Shown: positions 10,438 to 17,612 of the stretch, piece after piece
Position numbering within the stretch: the first letter of the stretch is position 1
How the letters are laid out: every line of letters starts with the position of its first letter
Source: Bordetella parapertussis
Lineage (GTDB): Bacteria > Pseudomonadota > Gammaproteobacteria > Burkholderiales > Burkholderiaceae_C
Length of the DNA stretch: 64,000 bases
Direction of reading: 5' to 3'
Assembly: GCA_945888535.1 (NCBI GenBank)
Contig: CAMDAN010000001.1
Coordinates: 1 to 64,000 of the forward strand
Translations under genes and position numbers: made by a program
The notes under the pieces: generated by a model
What the model was told of the DNA's origin: nothing
The model's input: only the letters and a program-made list of their open reading frames with translations
Databases searched by the model: none

Positions 10438-11144
10438 GCGATCTGCTTCGGTTAGAGAATTTACAAACGTCGTATGGGCCAAGCCAAATCCTCTTTGGTA
10501 TTGACCTGCAAATTCCCGCTGGCGGCTTTGCCACTTTGCTTGGGCGAAACGGCATGGGTAAAACAACTACGGTGCGGTCTATCTTGGGTTTGACCCCTGC
10601 CCAAAGTGGCACTGTTTATTTCTTAGGCGAACGCATTGACCAACTCAGCCCAGACCGCATCGCCCGAATGGGTATGGCCGTGGTTCCCGAAGGCCGTTTG
10701 ATTTTTCCCACCTTGACCGTCACCGAAAATTTAAAAGCGTTCGCAGCCAATCGCAATGCGTCAACTGCGCCTTGGACGCTTGAGCGCGTCTTTGACCTCT
10801 TCCCCCGGTTGGCCGAACGCAGCCGTAATATGGGTAACCAACTCTCGGGCGGAGAACAACAAATGTTAGCCATCGGTCGGGCGCTGATGACCAACCCCCA
10901 TTTACTGATCTTGGACGAAGCCACCGAGGGCTTAGCGCCTTTGATTCGGGAAGACATTTGGAATTGCTTGGGAGCCCTTCGCGCACAAGGCCAAAGTATT
11001 TTGATTATTGATAAATACGTTCAGCGCTTGGTCCAACTCGCCGATCACCACACCTTGATTGAACGCGGCAAAGTGGTCTGGAGTGGAGACTCGAACGCAT
11101 TGAGCGAGAACCCTGAACTCTGGCATCGCTATATCGGGGTTTAA
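10434..11144 (+). CDS. HAAT ABC transporter ATPase, LivF type
   Basis: A 236-residue ATPase with Walker A GRNGMGKTTT, signature LSGGEQQMLAIGRAL, Walker B LLILDEATEGLAP. Two details differ from the common LivF pattern: Walker B ends in DEATEG where most have DEPS/TEG, and the switch region reads IIDKYVQ, where an EQN sequence is usual. The catalytic Glu is retained. It pairs with the LivG-type ATPase to power the importer encoded just upstream and lies 11 bases before the Rid-family gene. Confidence 0.91.
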   Translation: MSDLLRLENLQTSYGPSQILFGIDLQIPAGGFATLLGRNGMGKTTTVRSILGLTPAQSGTVYFLGERIDQLSPDRIARMGMAVVPEGRLIFPTLTVTENLKAFAANRNASTAPWTLERVFDLFPRLAERSRNMGNQLSGGEQQMLAIGRALMTNPHLLILDEATEGLAPLIREDIWNCLGALRAQGQSILIIDKYVQRLVQLADHHTLIERGKVVWSGDSNALSENPELWHRYIGV

Positions 11145-11155
11145 AAGGAACAACT

Positions 11156-11548
11156 ATGAAAATACTACAACCAGCCGCATGGCCTCGGCCCCGCGGTTAC
11201 TCCAACGGGGTGATGGCCAGCGGAAAAACGGTGTGTGTTGCCGGAATGATCGGCTGGGACGCGCAATGCCAATTCCAAACCGATGACTTTGCTGGCCAAG
11301 TCCGACAGGCCCTGGAAAATATTGTTGCCGTGTTGAACGAAGCCGGCGCAAAACCGGAACATATCGTAAGAATGACTTGGTACGTGACCGACAAGCGCGA
11401 ATACCTCGCAGCTGCCCGAGAAATCGGTCAGGCGTTTAGAGAAACCATCGGCAGCTTTAACGCAGCCATGACGGCAGTGCAAGTTTCTGCCCTGATTGAA
11501 GACCGGGCGAAGGTGGAAATTGAAGTGACGGCGGTGATTCCAGAGTAA
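11156..11548 (+). CDS. Rid-family (YjgF/RidA-like) protein, probable enamine/imine hydrolase of the pathway
   Basis: A 130-residue Rid-fold protein ending the operon, preceded by AAAGGAAC. The family core is visible (SNGVMASGKTVCVAG, then VRMTWYVTDKREY, and the C-terminal VEIEVTAV). The family's usual Arg, in the PARS segment of E. coli RidA, is not present: the aligned segment here reads AAMTAVQV. It therefore belongs to a non-RidA subgroup, as 2-aminomuconate deaminases do. The predicted product of 2-aminobenzoyl-CoA monooxygenase/reductase is a cyclic enamine, so a Rid enzyme that hydrolyses it to the ketone and ammonia would fit well. The function is inferred from chemistry and position. 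Confidence 0.85.
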   Translation: MKILQPAAWPRPRGYSNGVMASGKTVCVAGMIGWDAQCQFQTDDFAGQVRQALENIVAVLNEAGAKPEHIVRMTWYVTDKREYLAAAREIGQAFRETIGSFNAAMTAVQVSALIEDRAKVEIEVTAVIPE

Positions 11549-11670
11549 GGAAAGGTCTTGCGCTAAAATGCTTTTGGGCAAAAGAGGTCGATAACGGCCC
11601 GCTGCCTTGGCCGACCCCGCATATAAGCCGGGCGGCAAAAATTACACTTTCGTTAACCCTGGGAGGGGTC
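11549..11670. other. Intergenic region upstream of the peptidase-bactofilin pair
   Basis: These 122 bases separate the catabolic operon from the cell-shape genes. A strong Shine-Dalgarno (GGGAGGGG, 11661-11668) sits just before the peptidase ATG, so at least a translation signal is clear. A promoter for the peptidase is expected here, but no box pair is convincing. No terminator with a U-tract is visible after the Rid gene. Confidence 0.4.
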
Positions 11671-12639
11671 ATGCAATTGATCTGGGTATCTGGGCCTGCG
11701 GCCCGCGTTGTCACTATTTCTATCACCGCTCGAAAAGTCGCTGCTGCCATGGTCTTAGCGGCTGCGTCGTGCGTTTTGATCGGAGTTTTATTCCACTTTG
11801 TCGGGCTGCGCGTTGCCGTTGACTACGCCCCTTCGCTGGCCCGAAGTTTAGGCGGCGTCAGCTCCGAACAAGACCAGCAAAGAATGGAAATAGGCTACCG
11901 GGAGCAGTTACATACCCTTCAGTCTCAATATTCAGAAGTGGTTCAACGCCTAGGCGATATAGAAAAAAGTAAACGGCAGTGGACAGAAATGTTCGGGATT
12001 GAGTCCTTGTTTCACCAAGCCAAAACACCCAGCCCCAAGGGCCAAGGCGGCCCTCTCAAAATCATTTCTTCTTGGCGCTTAAAAGAACCCGATTTATCGA
12101 ACCAACTCGCAGTCACCCAACAACAGCTCGCCGATTTGAACCAGTCACTGCTCACCAACCAGCAGCAATGGCAAGACGATTTACAGCGCTTGGCGAAACT
12201 GCCAACGGCTTTGCCTTTGGCAGTCGATTTTCATGTGACCAGCGGCTTTGGCGTTCGGGCGGACCCTATTACAGGGGAAGCTAGCCTCCATGAAGGCATT
12301 GACCTCGTGGCACCACTAGGCAGCGCCGTTCTAGCGACTGCCAGCGGCAAAGTCATTCGCTCCGAGTTCTCAGGCGCCTATGGCAACGTGGTCGAAATCG
12401 CACACCCCGAAGGACACGTCACCCGCTACGCCCACCTGCGCGAGCGGCTGGTGAACCCAGGGCAACGGCTCCAACGCGGGCAGATTCTTGGGCGGCTTGG
12501 CAACTCCGGGCGATCGACCGGCGCACATCTGCATTACGAGGTGTTGTACCAAGGGCAATCTTTAGCACCTCACGCCGCGCTGACTGCCCACGCAAAATTC
12601 CTTAAAGCGCACCCTGAGGCTAGTTCCCATGTTTGGTAA
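11671..12639 (+). CDS. M23-family metallopeptidase, membrane-anchored murein endopeptidase
   Basis: A 322-residue protein with one N-terminal membrane segment (about residues 23-48), a glutamine-rich coiled-coil stalk (about 66-175) and a C-terminal LytM/M23 domain. The zinc ligands are visible: H207 and D211 in HEGID and H286/H288 in HLHYE, with H254 also in place, so it should be an active peptidoglycan endopeptidase facing the periplasm. A very strong Shine-Dalgarno precedes the ATG. Its end overlaps the bactofilin start by 11 bases. M23-bactofilin pairs are widespread in proteobacteria and act in cell-shape control, the bactofilin scaffold localising the hydrolase. Confidence 0.92.
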   Translation: MQLIWVSGPAARVVTISITARKVAAAMVLAAASCVLIGVLFHFVGLRVAVDYAPSLARSLGGVSSEQDQQRMEIGYREQLHTLQSQYSEVVQRLGDIEKSKRQWTEMFGIESLFHQAKTPSPKGQGGPLKIISSWRLKEPDLSNQLAVTQQQLADLNQSLLTNQQQWQDDLQRLAKLPTALPLAVDFHVTSGFGVRADPITGEASLHEGIDLVAPLGSAVLATASGKVIRSEFSGAYGNVVEIAHPEGHVTRYAHLRERLVNPGQRLQRGQILGRLGNSGRSTGAHLHYEVLYQGQSLAPHAALTAHAKFLKAHPEASSHVW

Positions 12640-13066
12640 AAAGAAGTCCCCCGCTAGTCCATTGGTATTAAGTGCGGAAAAATTCGATACCTTGATTGGG
12701 CCCCAATGCGAAATGCACGGCCGCATTTTGGCAACGGACAGCTTGCGCTTGGATGGAACCGTCGTCGGTCATATCGAAGCACATTCTGATTTACCGATTA
12801 CGGTGGTCATAGGCGCAAGCGGCGTGGTGCAAGGCGATGTTCGTGCCCACCGCATCATCGTCGCCGGCAAAGTGACCGGCAATATTCACGCCCTAGAGCG
12901 CATCGAGCTTCATGCCAGCGCTTTGGTGCAAGGCGATATCAAATACGGATCGCTTGCGGTAGAACATGGGGCACGGGTTCTGGGATTGCTGCTGCAAATT
13001 GACAGCCAAATACCTGATCACAGCGAGGATGAAGTTCGGGCGGTGATTCGCAAAGCGAAGGCTTAA
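12629..13066 (+). CDS. Bactofilin family protein
   Basis: A 145-residue bactofilin. After a short unstructured head (MFGKKK) comes the beta-helix repeat region, recognisable from LRLDGTVVGHIE, VQGDVRAHRIIVAGKVTGNI and LVQGDIKYGSLAVEHGA with the regular Gly/Val periodicity of the family. Bactofilins polymerise into cytoskeletal filaments without nucleotide and attach to the inner membrane. Here it is translationally coupled to the M23 endopeptidase, which it probably positions. This pair is a housekeeping island between two catabolic regions. The gene faces the SDR gene head to tail-end (convergent) across 51 bases with no clear terminator. Confidence 0.93.
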   Translation: MFGKKKSPASPLVLSAEKFDTLIGPQCEMHGRILATDSLRLDGTVVGHIEAHSDLPITVVIGASGVVQGDVRAHRIIVAGKVTGNIHALERIELHASALVQGDIKYGSLAVEHGARVLGLLLQIDSQIPDHSEDEVRAVIRKAKA

Positions 13067-13117
13067 GTTACCCGAAGCTACGCAGAGCTTTACAAACTAA
13101 TGCCAACTGCCTACTGA

Positions 13118-14008
13118 TCAATTTCGATCCACCATAAATGACTCAAATGCGCTGACGGAGTCTTTATGCCTTTTTCCATCCTTCTTGAGCAGCTCCTGCC
13201 AGATGGCAGGTAAGTCCTCCCCCTCCAGCGGGTCCGTTTCTACTGGCCATGCGCGGGCATATCGCCCACCCCCAGCAACCAGAACTTCTCCATTCAGAGT
13301 GCATTCTTTGCTAAGTAACCAGGCTACGGCGGGGGCAAGTGTTTCCGGCTGAAGCTTATTTACCCAATGCGAAGGCAAGTGAGAAGCGGTCATTTGTGAA
13401 TAGGCATATGGAGAAATAGCATTGCAATAAATATTGTGCTTTTCGCCTTCATGGGCTAAGGATCGAACCAACGACTCAATCGCGCCTTTGGAAGCGGCGT
13501 AGGCCGACAAGCCGTGATTTCCGAAGCGCCCAGCACTGGATGTGCTCGCCAGTGCCCTGCCAAAACGTTGTTCTTTAAAAATAGGCCAGGCGGCATGAAA
13601 AAGCGACAGCGTGCTCACCACACCGGTTTCGATAATTTGCATCAACTGTGAAACGCTCAGGGAGTGAAAAGACGCATGCTGAGAAATGGCAGCGTTGGCG
13701 TACACCATATCCAAGCTTCCCCATGTATTCATGGCTTGATCCACCATGCGGCGACCCGAATCTGGATCTAATGCGTCATCGTAATTGGCCTGCGCCTGCC
13801 CACCCTGCGCCAGAATTTCTTGTACTACGCCGCCAGCGCTGGATTGGGCATCTGTTTCTGAAGGATGTCGTCTGTTATTGACCAATACCTTCACGCCGCA
13901 GCTTGCCAAATACAGACTCATTGCCCGCCCAACGCCTTTTCCTGCGCCTGTAACGATAGCGACCTTGTTTTTCAACGACGGGAAGGTTTGAATGCTGTTT
14001 TTTATCAT
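13118..14008 (-). CDS. Short-chain dehydrogenase/reductase (SDR)
   Basis: A 296-residue classical SDR. The cofactor motif is VTGAGKGVGRAM (TGxxxGxG), NAAIS is the NAG-like motif, and the catalytic Ser and Tyr-x3-Lys are in STSSAGRF and SAYAASKGAIE. The NNRRH sequence after strand 2 (Arg pair) suggests NADP(H). The ATG follows an AAGGG ribosome-binding site on the minus strand. It is divergent from the first carotenoid-cleavage-type oxygenase, with 75 bases between, so the two are probably co-regulated. It would interconvert an alcohol and a ketone or aldehyde in that pathway; the substrate is unknown. The C-terminus extends about 40 residues past the usual SDR end. Confidence 0.9.
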   Translation of the reverse strand: MIKNSIQTFPSLKNKVAIVTGAGKGVGRAMSLYLASCGVKVLVNNRRHPSETDAQSSAGGVVQEILAQGGQAQANYDDALDPDSGRRMVDQAMNTWGSLDMVYANAAISQHASFHSLSVSQLMQIIETGVVSTLSLFHAAWPIFKEQRFGRALASTSSAGRFGNHGLSAYAASKGAIESLVRSLAHEGEKHNIYCNAISPYAYSQMTASHLPSHWVNKLQPETLAPAVAWLLSKECTLNGEVLVAGGGRYARAWPVETDPLEGEDLPAIWQELLKKDGKRHKDSVSAFESFMVDRN

Positions 14009-14083
14009 CGAAAACCCTTAGATGTGTTTATGAAAAATTCCATATACTTAGTAAGATAGTGATAGTAATTAACAAGGTTCAGT
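14009..14083. promoter_or_regulatory. Divergent promoter region between SDR and first CCO-type oxygenase
   Basis: The 75-base space must contain both promoters if the two genes are transcribed separately. Each gene has its own ribosome-binding site (AAGGG for the SDR, CAAGG for the oxygenase). The AT-rich centre contains a tandem array of short repeats, TAGTAAGA-TAGTGATA-GTAATTA (about 14049-14071), which could bind a regulator. No canonical -35/-10 pair stands out. Confidence 0.4.
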
Positions 14084-15574
14084 ATGTCTACTCAAATTTT
14101 GAACACCCTCAGCAGTAACCTGGTTCCTGGTGACCACCCTTACCTTCAAGGCGCTTGGACCCCCCTTCTTGAGGAGGTCAATGCCACTGAACTGGAAGTT
14201 TTGGAAGGCAGTATTCCGCTGGATTTGGATGGCGTTTATTTGCGCAACACCGAAAACCCGGTGTTTCAGGCCAAAGGCAAATACCATCCTTTTGATGGTG
14301 ACGGCATGCTGCACATGGCAGCCTTCAAAAATGGCAAGGCCAGCTACCGCAACCGATTCATCCAAACCAAAGGCTTGCAAGCCGAACTGGAAGCGGGTCG
14401 AGCGCTGTGGGCGGGCCTGATGGAAGATCCGGCCTTGTCCGAGCGAGCGGGCTGGGGCGCTCATGGCAGCCTTAAGGACTCTTCGAGCACTGATGTGGTG
14501 GTTCACGCAGGACGCGCTCTGACCACGTTTTACCAATGCGGCGAGGGCTACCGCGTCGATCCGATGAACCTGACGCACGAGGGCATTCCACCCTGGACTC
14601 CGCTGGACGGTATTTCCGCCCACTGCAAAGTGGACGAAAGCAACGGCGAACTGCTTTTTTTCAACTACTCCAAACACGCACCCTACATGCACTATGGCGT
14701 GGTCGACAAGCACGACAAGCTGGTGCATTACGTGCCCATTCCTTTGCCAGGCCCCCGCTTGCCGCACGACATGGCTTACACCGAAAACTACGCCATCCTC
14801 AACGATTTTCCTCTTTACTGGGACCCCGAGTTGCTGAAACAAGGCAAGCATGTGGTGCGCTTTTACAAAGATACGCCCTCGCGCATTGCCATCATTCCTC
14901 GGCGTGGGCAGACGCAAGACATCATCTGGTTTGAAGCCGCTCCCACCTTTGTGCTGCACTGGCTCAATGCCTACGAAGAGGGCGATGAGATCGTGCTTGA
15001 CGGCTATTTCCAGGACAACCCCATGCCCCGCAATTACGAAGGCGCGCCTGCAGGCTACGAGCGCATGATGTCGTATCTGGACCAGAAAAAAATGGGCTGC
15101 CACTTGCACCGCTGGCGCTTCAACTTGAAAACTGGCAAGACCACAGAAAAGCGTCTGGACGAGCGCATTCTGGAGTTCGGTATGTTCAACCAGCGCTTCG
15201 CTACAAAGCCTTACCGCTACGCCTACAGCGCCGTGCAAGTGCCCGGTTGGTTCTTGTTCCATGGCTATGTCAAACACGACTTGAAAACGGGCGACTCTTG
15301 GGAGATCCGCTTGCCCGAAGGGCAGTACGCCAGCGAGGCCCCCTTTGCCCCACGCGTGAACGCAAAGGACGAAGACGATGGCTACTTGGTGAGCTTCATC
15401 ACCAACGAGAAGACGCAACGTTCTGAAATCATCCTCATTGATTCCAAGAAATTTGACGCTGGCCCGGTTTGCCGCATTGCCTTACCCCACAAATTGTGCA
15501 GCGGCACCCATGCTTGTTGGGCCAGTGGCGCTGATTTGGAAATCGGCGGCTTGCTCTCCGGACAACCCCACTGA
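14084..15574 (+). CDS. Carotenoid-cleavage-oxygenase family dioxygenase, copy 1
   Basis: A 496-residue member of the RPE65/lignostilbene dioxygenase family. These enzymes use a four-histidine non-haem Fe(II) centre to cleave a C=C bond into two carbonyls. All four ligands are identifiable with family spacing: H180 (ISAHCKVD), H228 (LPHDMAY), H292 (LHWLNAYEEG) and H476 (GTHACW). Second-sphere Glu residues are plausible (E298/E299). The family motif YHPFDGDGMLH lies at about 67-77. There is no signal peptide, so it is cytoplasmic. The C-terminus (ADLEIGGLLSGQPH) departs from the usual HGTWV-type ending. Bacterial members cleave stilbenes, isoeugenol-type phenylpropenes or apocarotenoids; length does not decide among these. 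Confidence 0.92.
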   Translation: MSTQILNTLSSNLVPGDHPYLQGAWTPLLEEVNATELEVLEGSIPLDLDGVYLRNTENPVFQAKGKYHPFDGDGMLHMAAFKNGKASYRNRFIQTKGLQAELEAGRALWAGLMEDPALSERAGWGAHGSLKDSSSTDVVVHAGRALTTFYQCGEGYRVDPMNLTHEGIPPWTPLDGISAHCKVDESNGELLFFNYSKHAPYMHYGVVDKHDKLVHYVPIPLPGPRLPHDMAYTENYAILNDFPLYWDPELLKQGKHVVRFYKDTPSRIAIIPRRGQTQDIIWFEAAPTFVLHWLNAYEEGDEIVLDGYFQDNPMPRNYEGAPAGYERMMSYLDQKKMGCHLHRWRFNLKTGKTTEKRLDERILEFGMFNQRFATKPYRYAYSAVQVPGWFLFHGYVKHDLKTGDSWEIRLPEGQYASEAPFAPRVNAKDEDDGYLVSFITNEKTQRSEIILIDSKKFDAGPVCRIALPHKLCSGTHACWASGADLEIGGLLSGQPH

Positions 15575-15623
15575 ATCCGCACCACCGCCATTACCCCTAA
15601 CGCACACTGATTTGGAGAACACC

Positions 15624-17099
15624 ATGGGACTTGAAACCTTCGTTGAAACACCCCCTTATCTGATCGACAATCCGAATTTGCAAGGAGGTTTTGCCCCTAT
15701 CGATCAGGAGTTGGTGGTGCAAGATTTTGAAGTCATCGGTAAGATCCCCAAAGACTTCAGCGGCATGTATGTTCGCAACGGCCCTGTGCCACAGCACACC
15801 CCGAAAGGCAAATACCACTGGTACGACGGCGATGGAATGTTGCACGCGGTGCATTTTCAAAAAGGACAGGTCACGTACCGCAACCGCTGGGTCAACACCG
15901 ACGGTTTGCAGGCCGATAAAGCGGCCGGCGAAAGCATGGCCCCTGGACTCAAACAACGCCTGCCCGAAGGCGCATTGCCTGATGATGCGTTGAAAAACAC
16001 CTCAAACACCGATGTGAAATTTCACAACGGCAAGTTGCTCTCTATGTGGTACCGCGGTGGCGCGGTTTATCAAGTCGACCCAGTGAGTCTGGAAACACTG
16101 GGCAAACTGGATTCAGACCCGCGCTTAAAGGGTCTGCAAATTTCGGCCCACTCCCGCGTCGACGAACGCACGGGCGAGTACCTGTTTTTTGCTTACGGTA
16201 ACCAGCACCCCTATATGCATTACGGCGTGGTCAACGCGCAGGGCCAATTGCAAACCCTTATTGCGGTGGAGTTACCCGGTCCGCGCTTGCCGCACGACAT
16301 GGCCATCACCGCCAACTACAGCATCTTGCATGACTTCCCGCTGATCAATAACCCCGAGGCCCTTAAAGCCGGGCGTTACAGCCTAGAGTTTCACCCCGAG
16401 TGGAAATCGCGTTTTGCTGTTATTCCGCGCCACGGGAGCGCCGATCAAATCCGCTGGTTTGAAGCCGACCCCCGCTACATGCTGCATGTGGCCAACGCTT
16501 GGGAAGAAGTCAACGAAAAAGGCGAAACCGAATTGGTCATGTTGGGCACCCCCTACGCCATGCCCAAAAACTTTGACGGCTCTTTGGATGTCAAGCGCTT
16601 GCTGTTCACCATCGGCACCCAAGGCACCGAATACGAGTTCTACCAATGGCGCTTTAACTTGGCTACGGGCAAGACCCGCGAAAGCGTGGTGGACGACATC
16701 CTGAACACCGAGTTCCCGATGATCAACGCCTGGTACCAAGGCTACAAAAACCGCTACACCTACCATGTACTGATGGGCCGAGCGCGCACCGTGGAGCAAC
16801 CCCACTTTGCCGGTTTGGCCAAGTACGACCTGGAAACCGGCAGCGCTGTGACCTACCACCCCGGCGAAGGGTATTGGTTCAGCGAAGCCCCGTTTGCACA
16901 GCGTGATAATCCGCAATCGGAAGACGATGGCTACCTGATTGGCTTTGTTTGGAACGGCCTGAAAGACCGCTCAGAGGTCTGGATCATCGATGCAATGCAA
17001 GTAGCCAAGGGGCCAGTAGCACGGATCATCTTGCCGCAACGCGTTCCCCACGGCTTTCACAGCACCTGGGTGCGCGAAGCTTTGTTGCCACAAAGTTGA
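15624..17099 (+). CDS. Carotenoid-cleavage-oxygenase family dioxygenase, copy 2
   Basis: A 491-residue paralogue of the preceding gene, 49 bases downstream. The iron ligands are H176 (ISAHSRVD), H224 (LPHDMAI), H288 (LHVANAWEEV) and H479 (GFHSTW). The two copies share blocks such as YHxxDGDGMLH, PYMHYGVV and PGPRLPHDMA but are clearly divergent elsewhere, so this is not a recent duplication. Unlike copy 1 it has the standard VPHGFHSTWV C-terminus. The ATG at 15624 is used; the frame is open upstream but those codons overlap copy 1. Two non-identical cleavage enzymes in tandem suggest two bonds, two isomers or a stepwise cleavage of one substrate. Confidence 0.92.
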   Translation: MGLETFVETPPYLIDNPNLQGGFAPIDQELVVQDFEVIGKIPKDFSGMYVRNGPVPQHTPKGKYHWYDGDGMLHAVHFQKGQVTYRNRWVNTDGLQADKAAGESMAPGLKQRLPEGALPDDALKNTSNTDVKFHNGKLLSMWYRGGAVYQVDPVSLETLGKLDSDPRLKGLQISAHSRVDERTGEYLFFAYGNQHPYMHYGVVNAQGQLQTLIAVELPGPRLPHDMAITANYSILHDFPLINNPEALKAGRYSLEFHPEWKSRFAVIPRHGSADQIRWFEADPRYMLHVANAWEEVNEKGETELVMLGTPYAMPKNFDGSLDVKRLLFTIGTQGTEYEFYQWRFNLATGKTRESVVDDILNTEFPMINAWYQGYKNRYTYHVLMGRARTVEQPHFAGLAKYDLETGSAVTYHPGEGYWFSEAPFAQRDNPQSEDDGYLIGFVWNGLKDRSEVWIIDAMQVAKGPVARIILPQRVPHGFHSTWVREALLPQS

Positions 17100-17147
17100 T
17101 TGCAGTCTGATTGAAACTGTCTTCAACCTGATGGCGACATTGACACC

Positions 17148-17612
17148 ATGAGCACTTCAAAAATGCAAGCAACGGCCAAAGACCTGCATGGCGTCTGGAC
17201 CTTGGTGCGCTGGGAAATTACCTATGACGATGGCCGAGCCACCACCTATCCTTTCGGGCCTGACGCCACAGGCCTGATTCAGTACACCCATGACGGCGGC
17301 ATGGCCGCTTGCATCGCCCGGGCCAGCCGGGAACCTCTGTCAAGCGCCAGCGTACGCAGCGCCCCCGAGATTGAACGATTGAATGCCTTCGAGAGCTACT
17401 TTCAATACGCCGGACGATACGAAGTTCGTCAACACGAGGGCAAAGCCCAGGTGGTGCACCACGTGAGCCACGCCTTGAACCCGAACTTTGTCGGCAGCGA
17501 CCAAATTCGCAACATGGACTTCGCAGCCGATGGGGGCCTGACTTTGTCGGCCTCGGATCTAGTGCCCGGTTCGAGCACCTTAAGACACCACCGTTTGATC
17601 TGGAAGCGATGA
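17148..17612 (+). CDS. Lipocalin-like domain protein
   Basis: A 154-residue protein of the lipocalin-like (Lipocalin_5-type) group. Recognisable segments are LHGVWTLVRWE near the start, GLIQYTHDGGMAACIARASRE, SYFQYAGRYEV and the C-terminal LRHHRLIWKR. There is no signal peptide. The fold is a small beta-barrel that binds hydrophobic ligands or acts on them, and such proteins are common beside oxidoreductases for non-polar substrates. It lies between the CCO pair and the aldehyde dehydrogenase, overlapping the latter by ATGA (17609-17612), so it is part of the operon. A carrier or isomerase role for the cleavage substrate or product is a guess. Confidence 0.75.
   Translation: MSTSKMQATAKDLHGVWTLVRWEITYDDGRATTYPFGPDATGLIQYTHDGGMAACIARASREPLSSASVRSAPEIERLNAFESYFQYAGRYEVRQHEGKAQVVHHVSHALNPNFVGSDQIRNMDFAADGGLTLSASDLVPGSSTLRHHRLIWKR

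Noticed and set aside
14069-15418. Open frame of 449 codons on the minus strand across the first CCO-type gene
   Set aside because: It is exactly opposite a gene with all catalytic residues, and its protein shows no domain; it is a shadow caused by GC-rich codon use.
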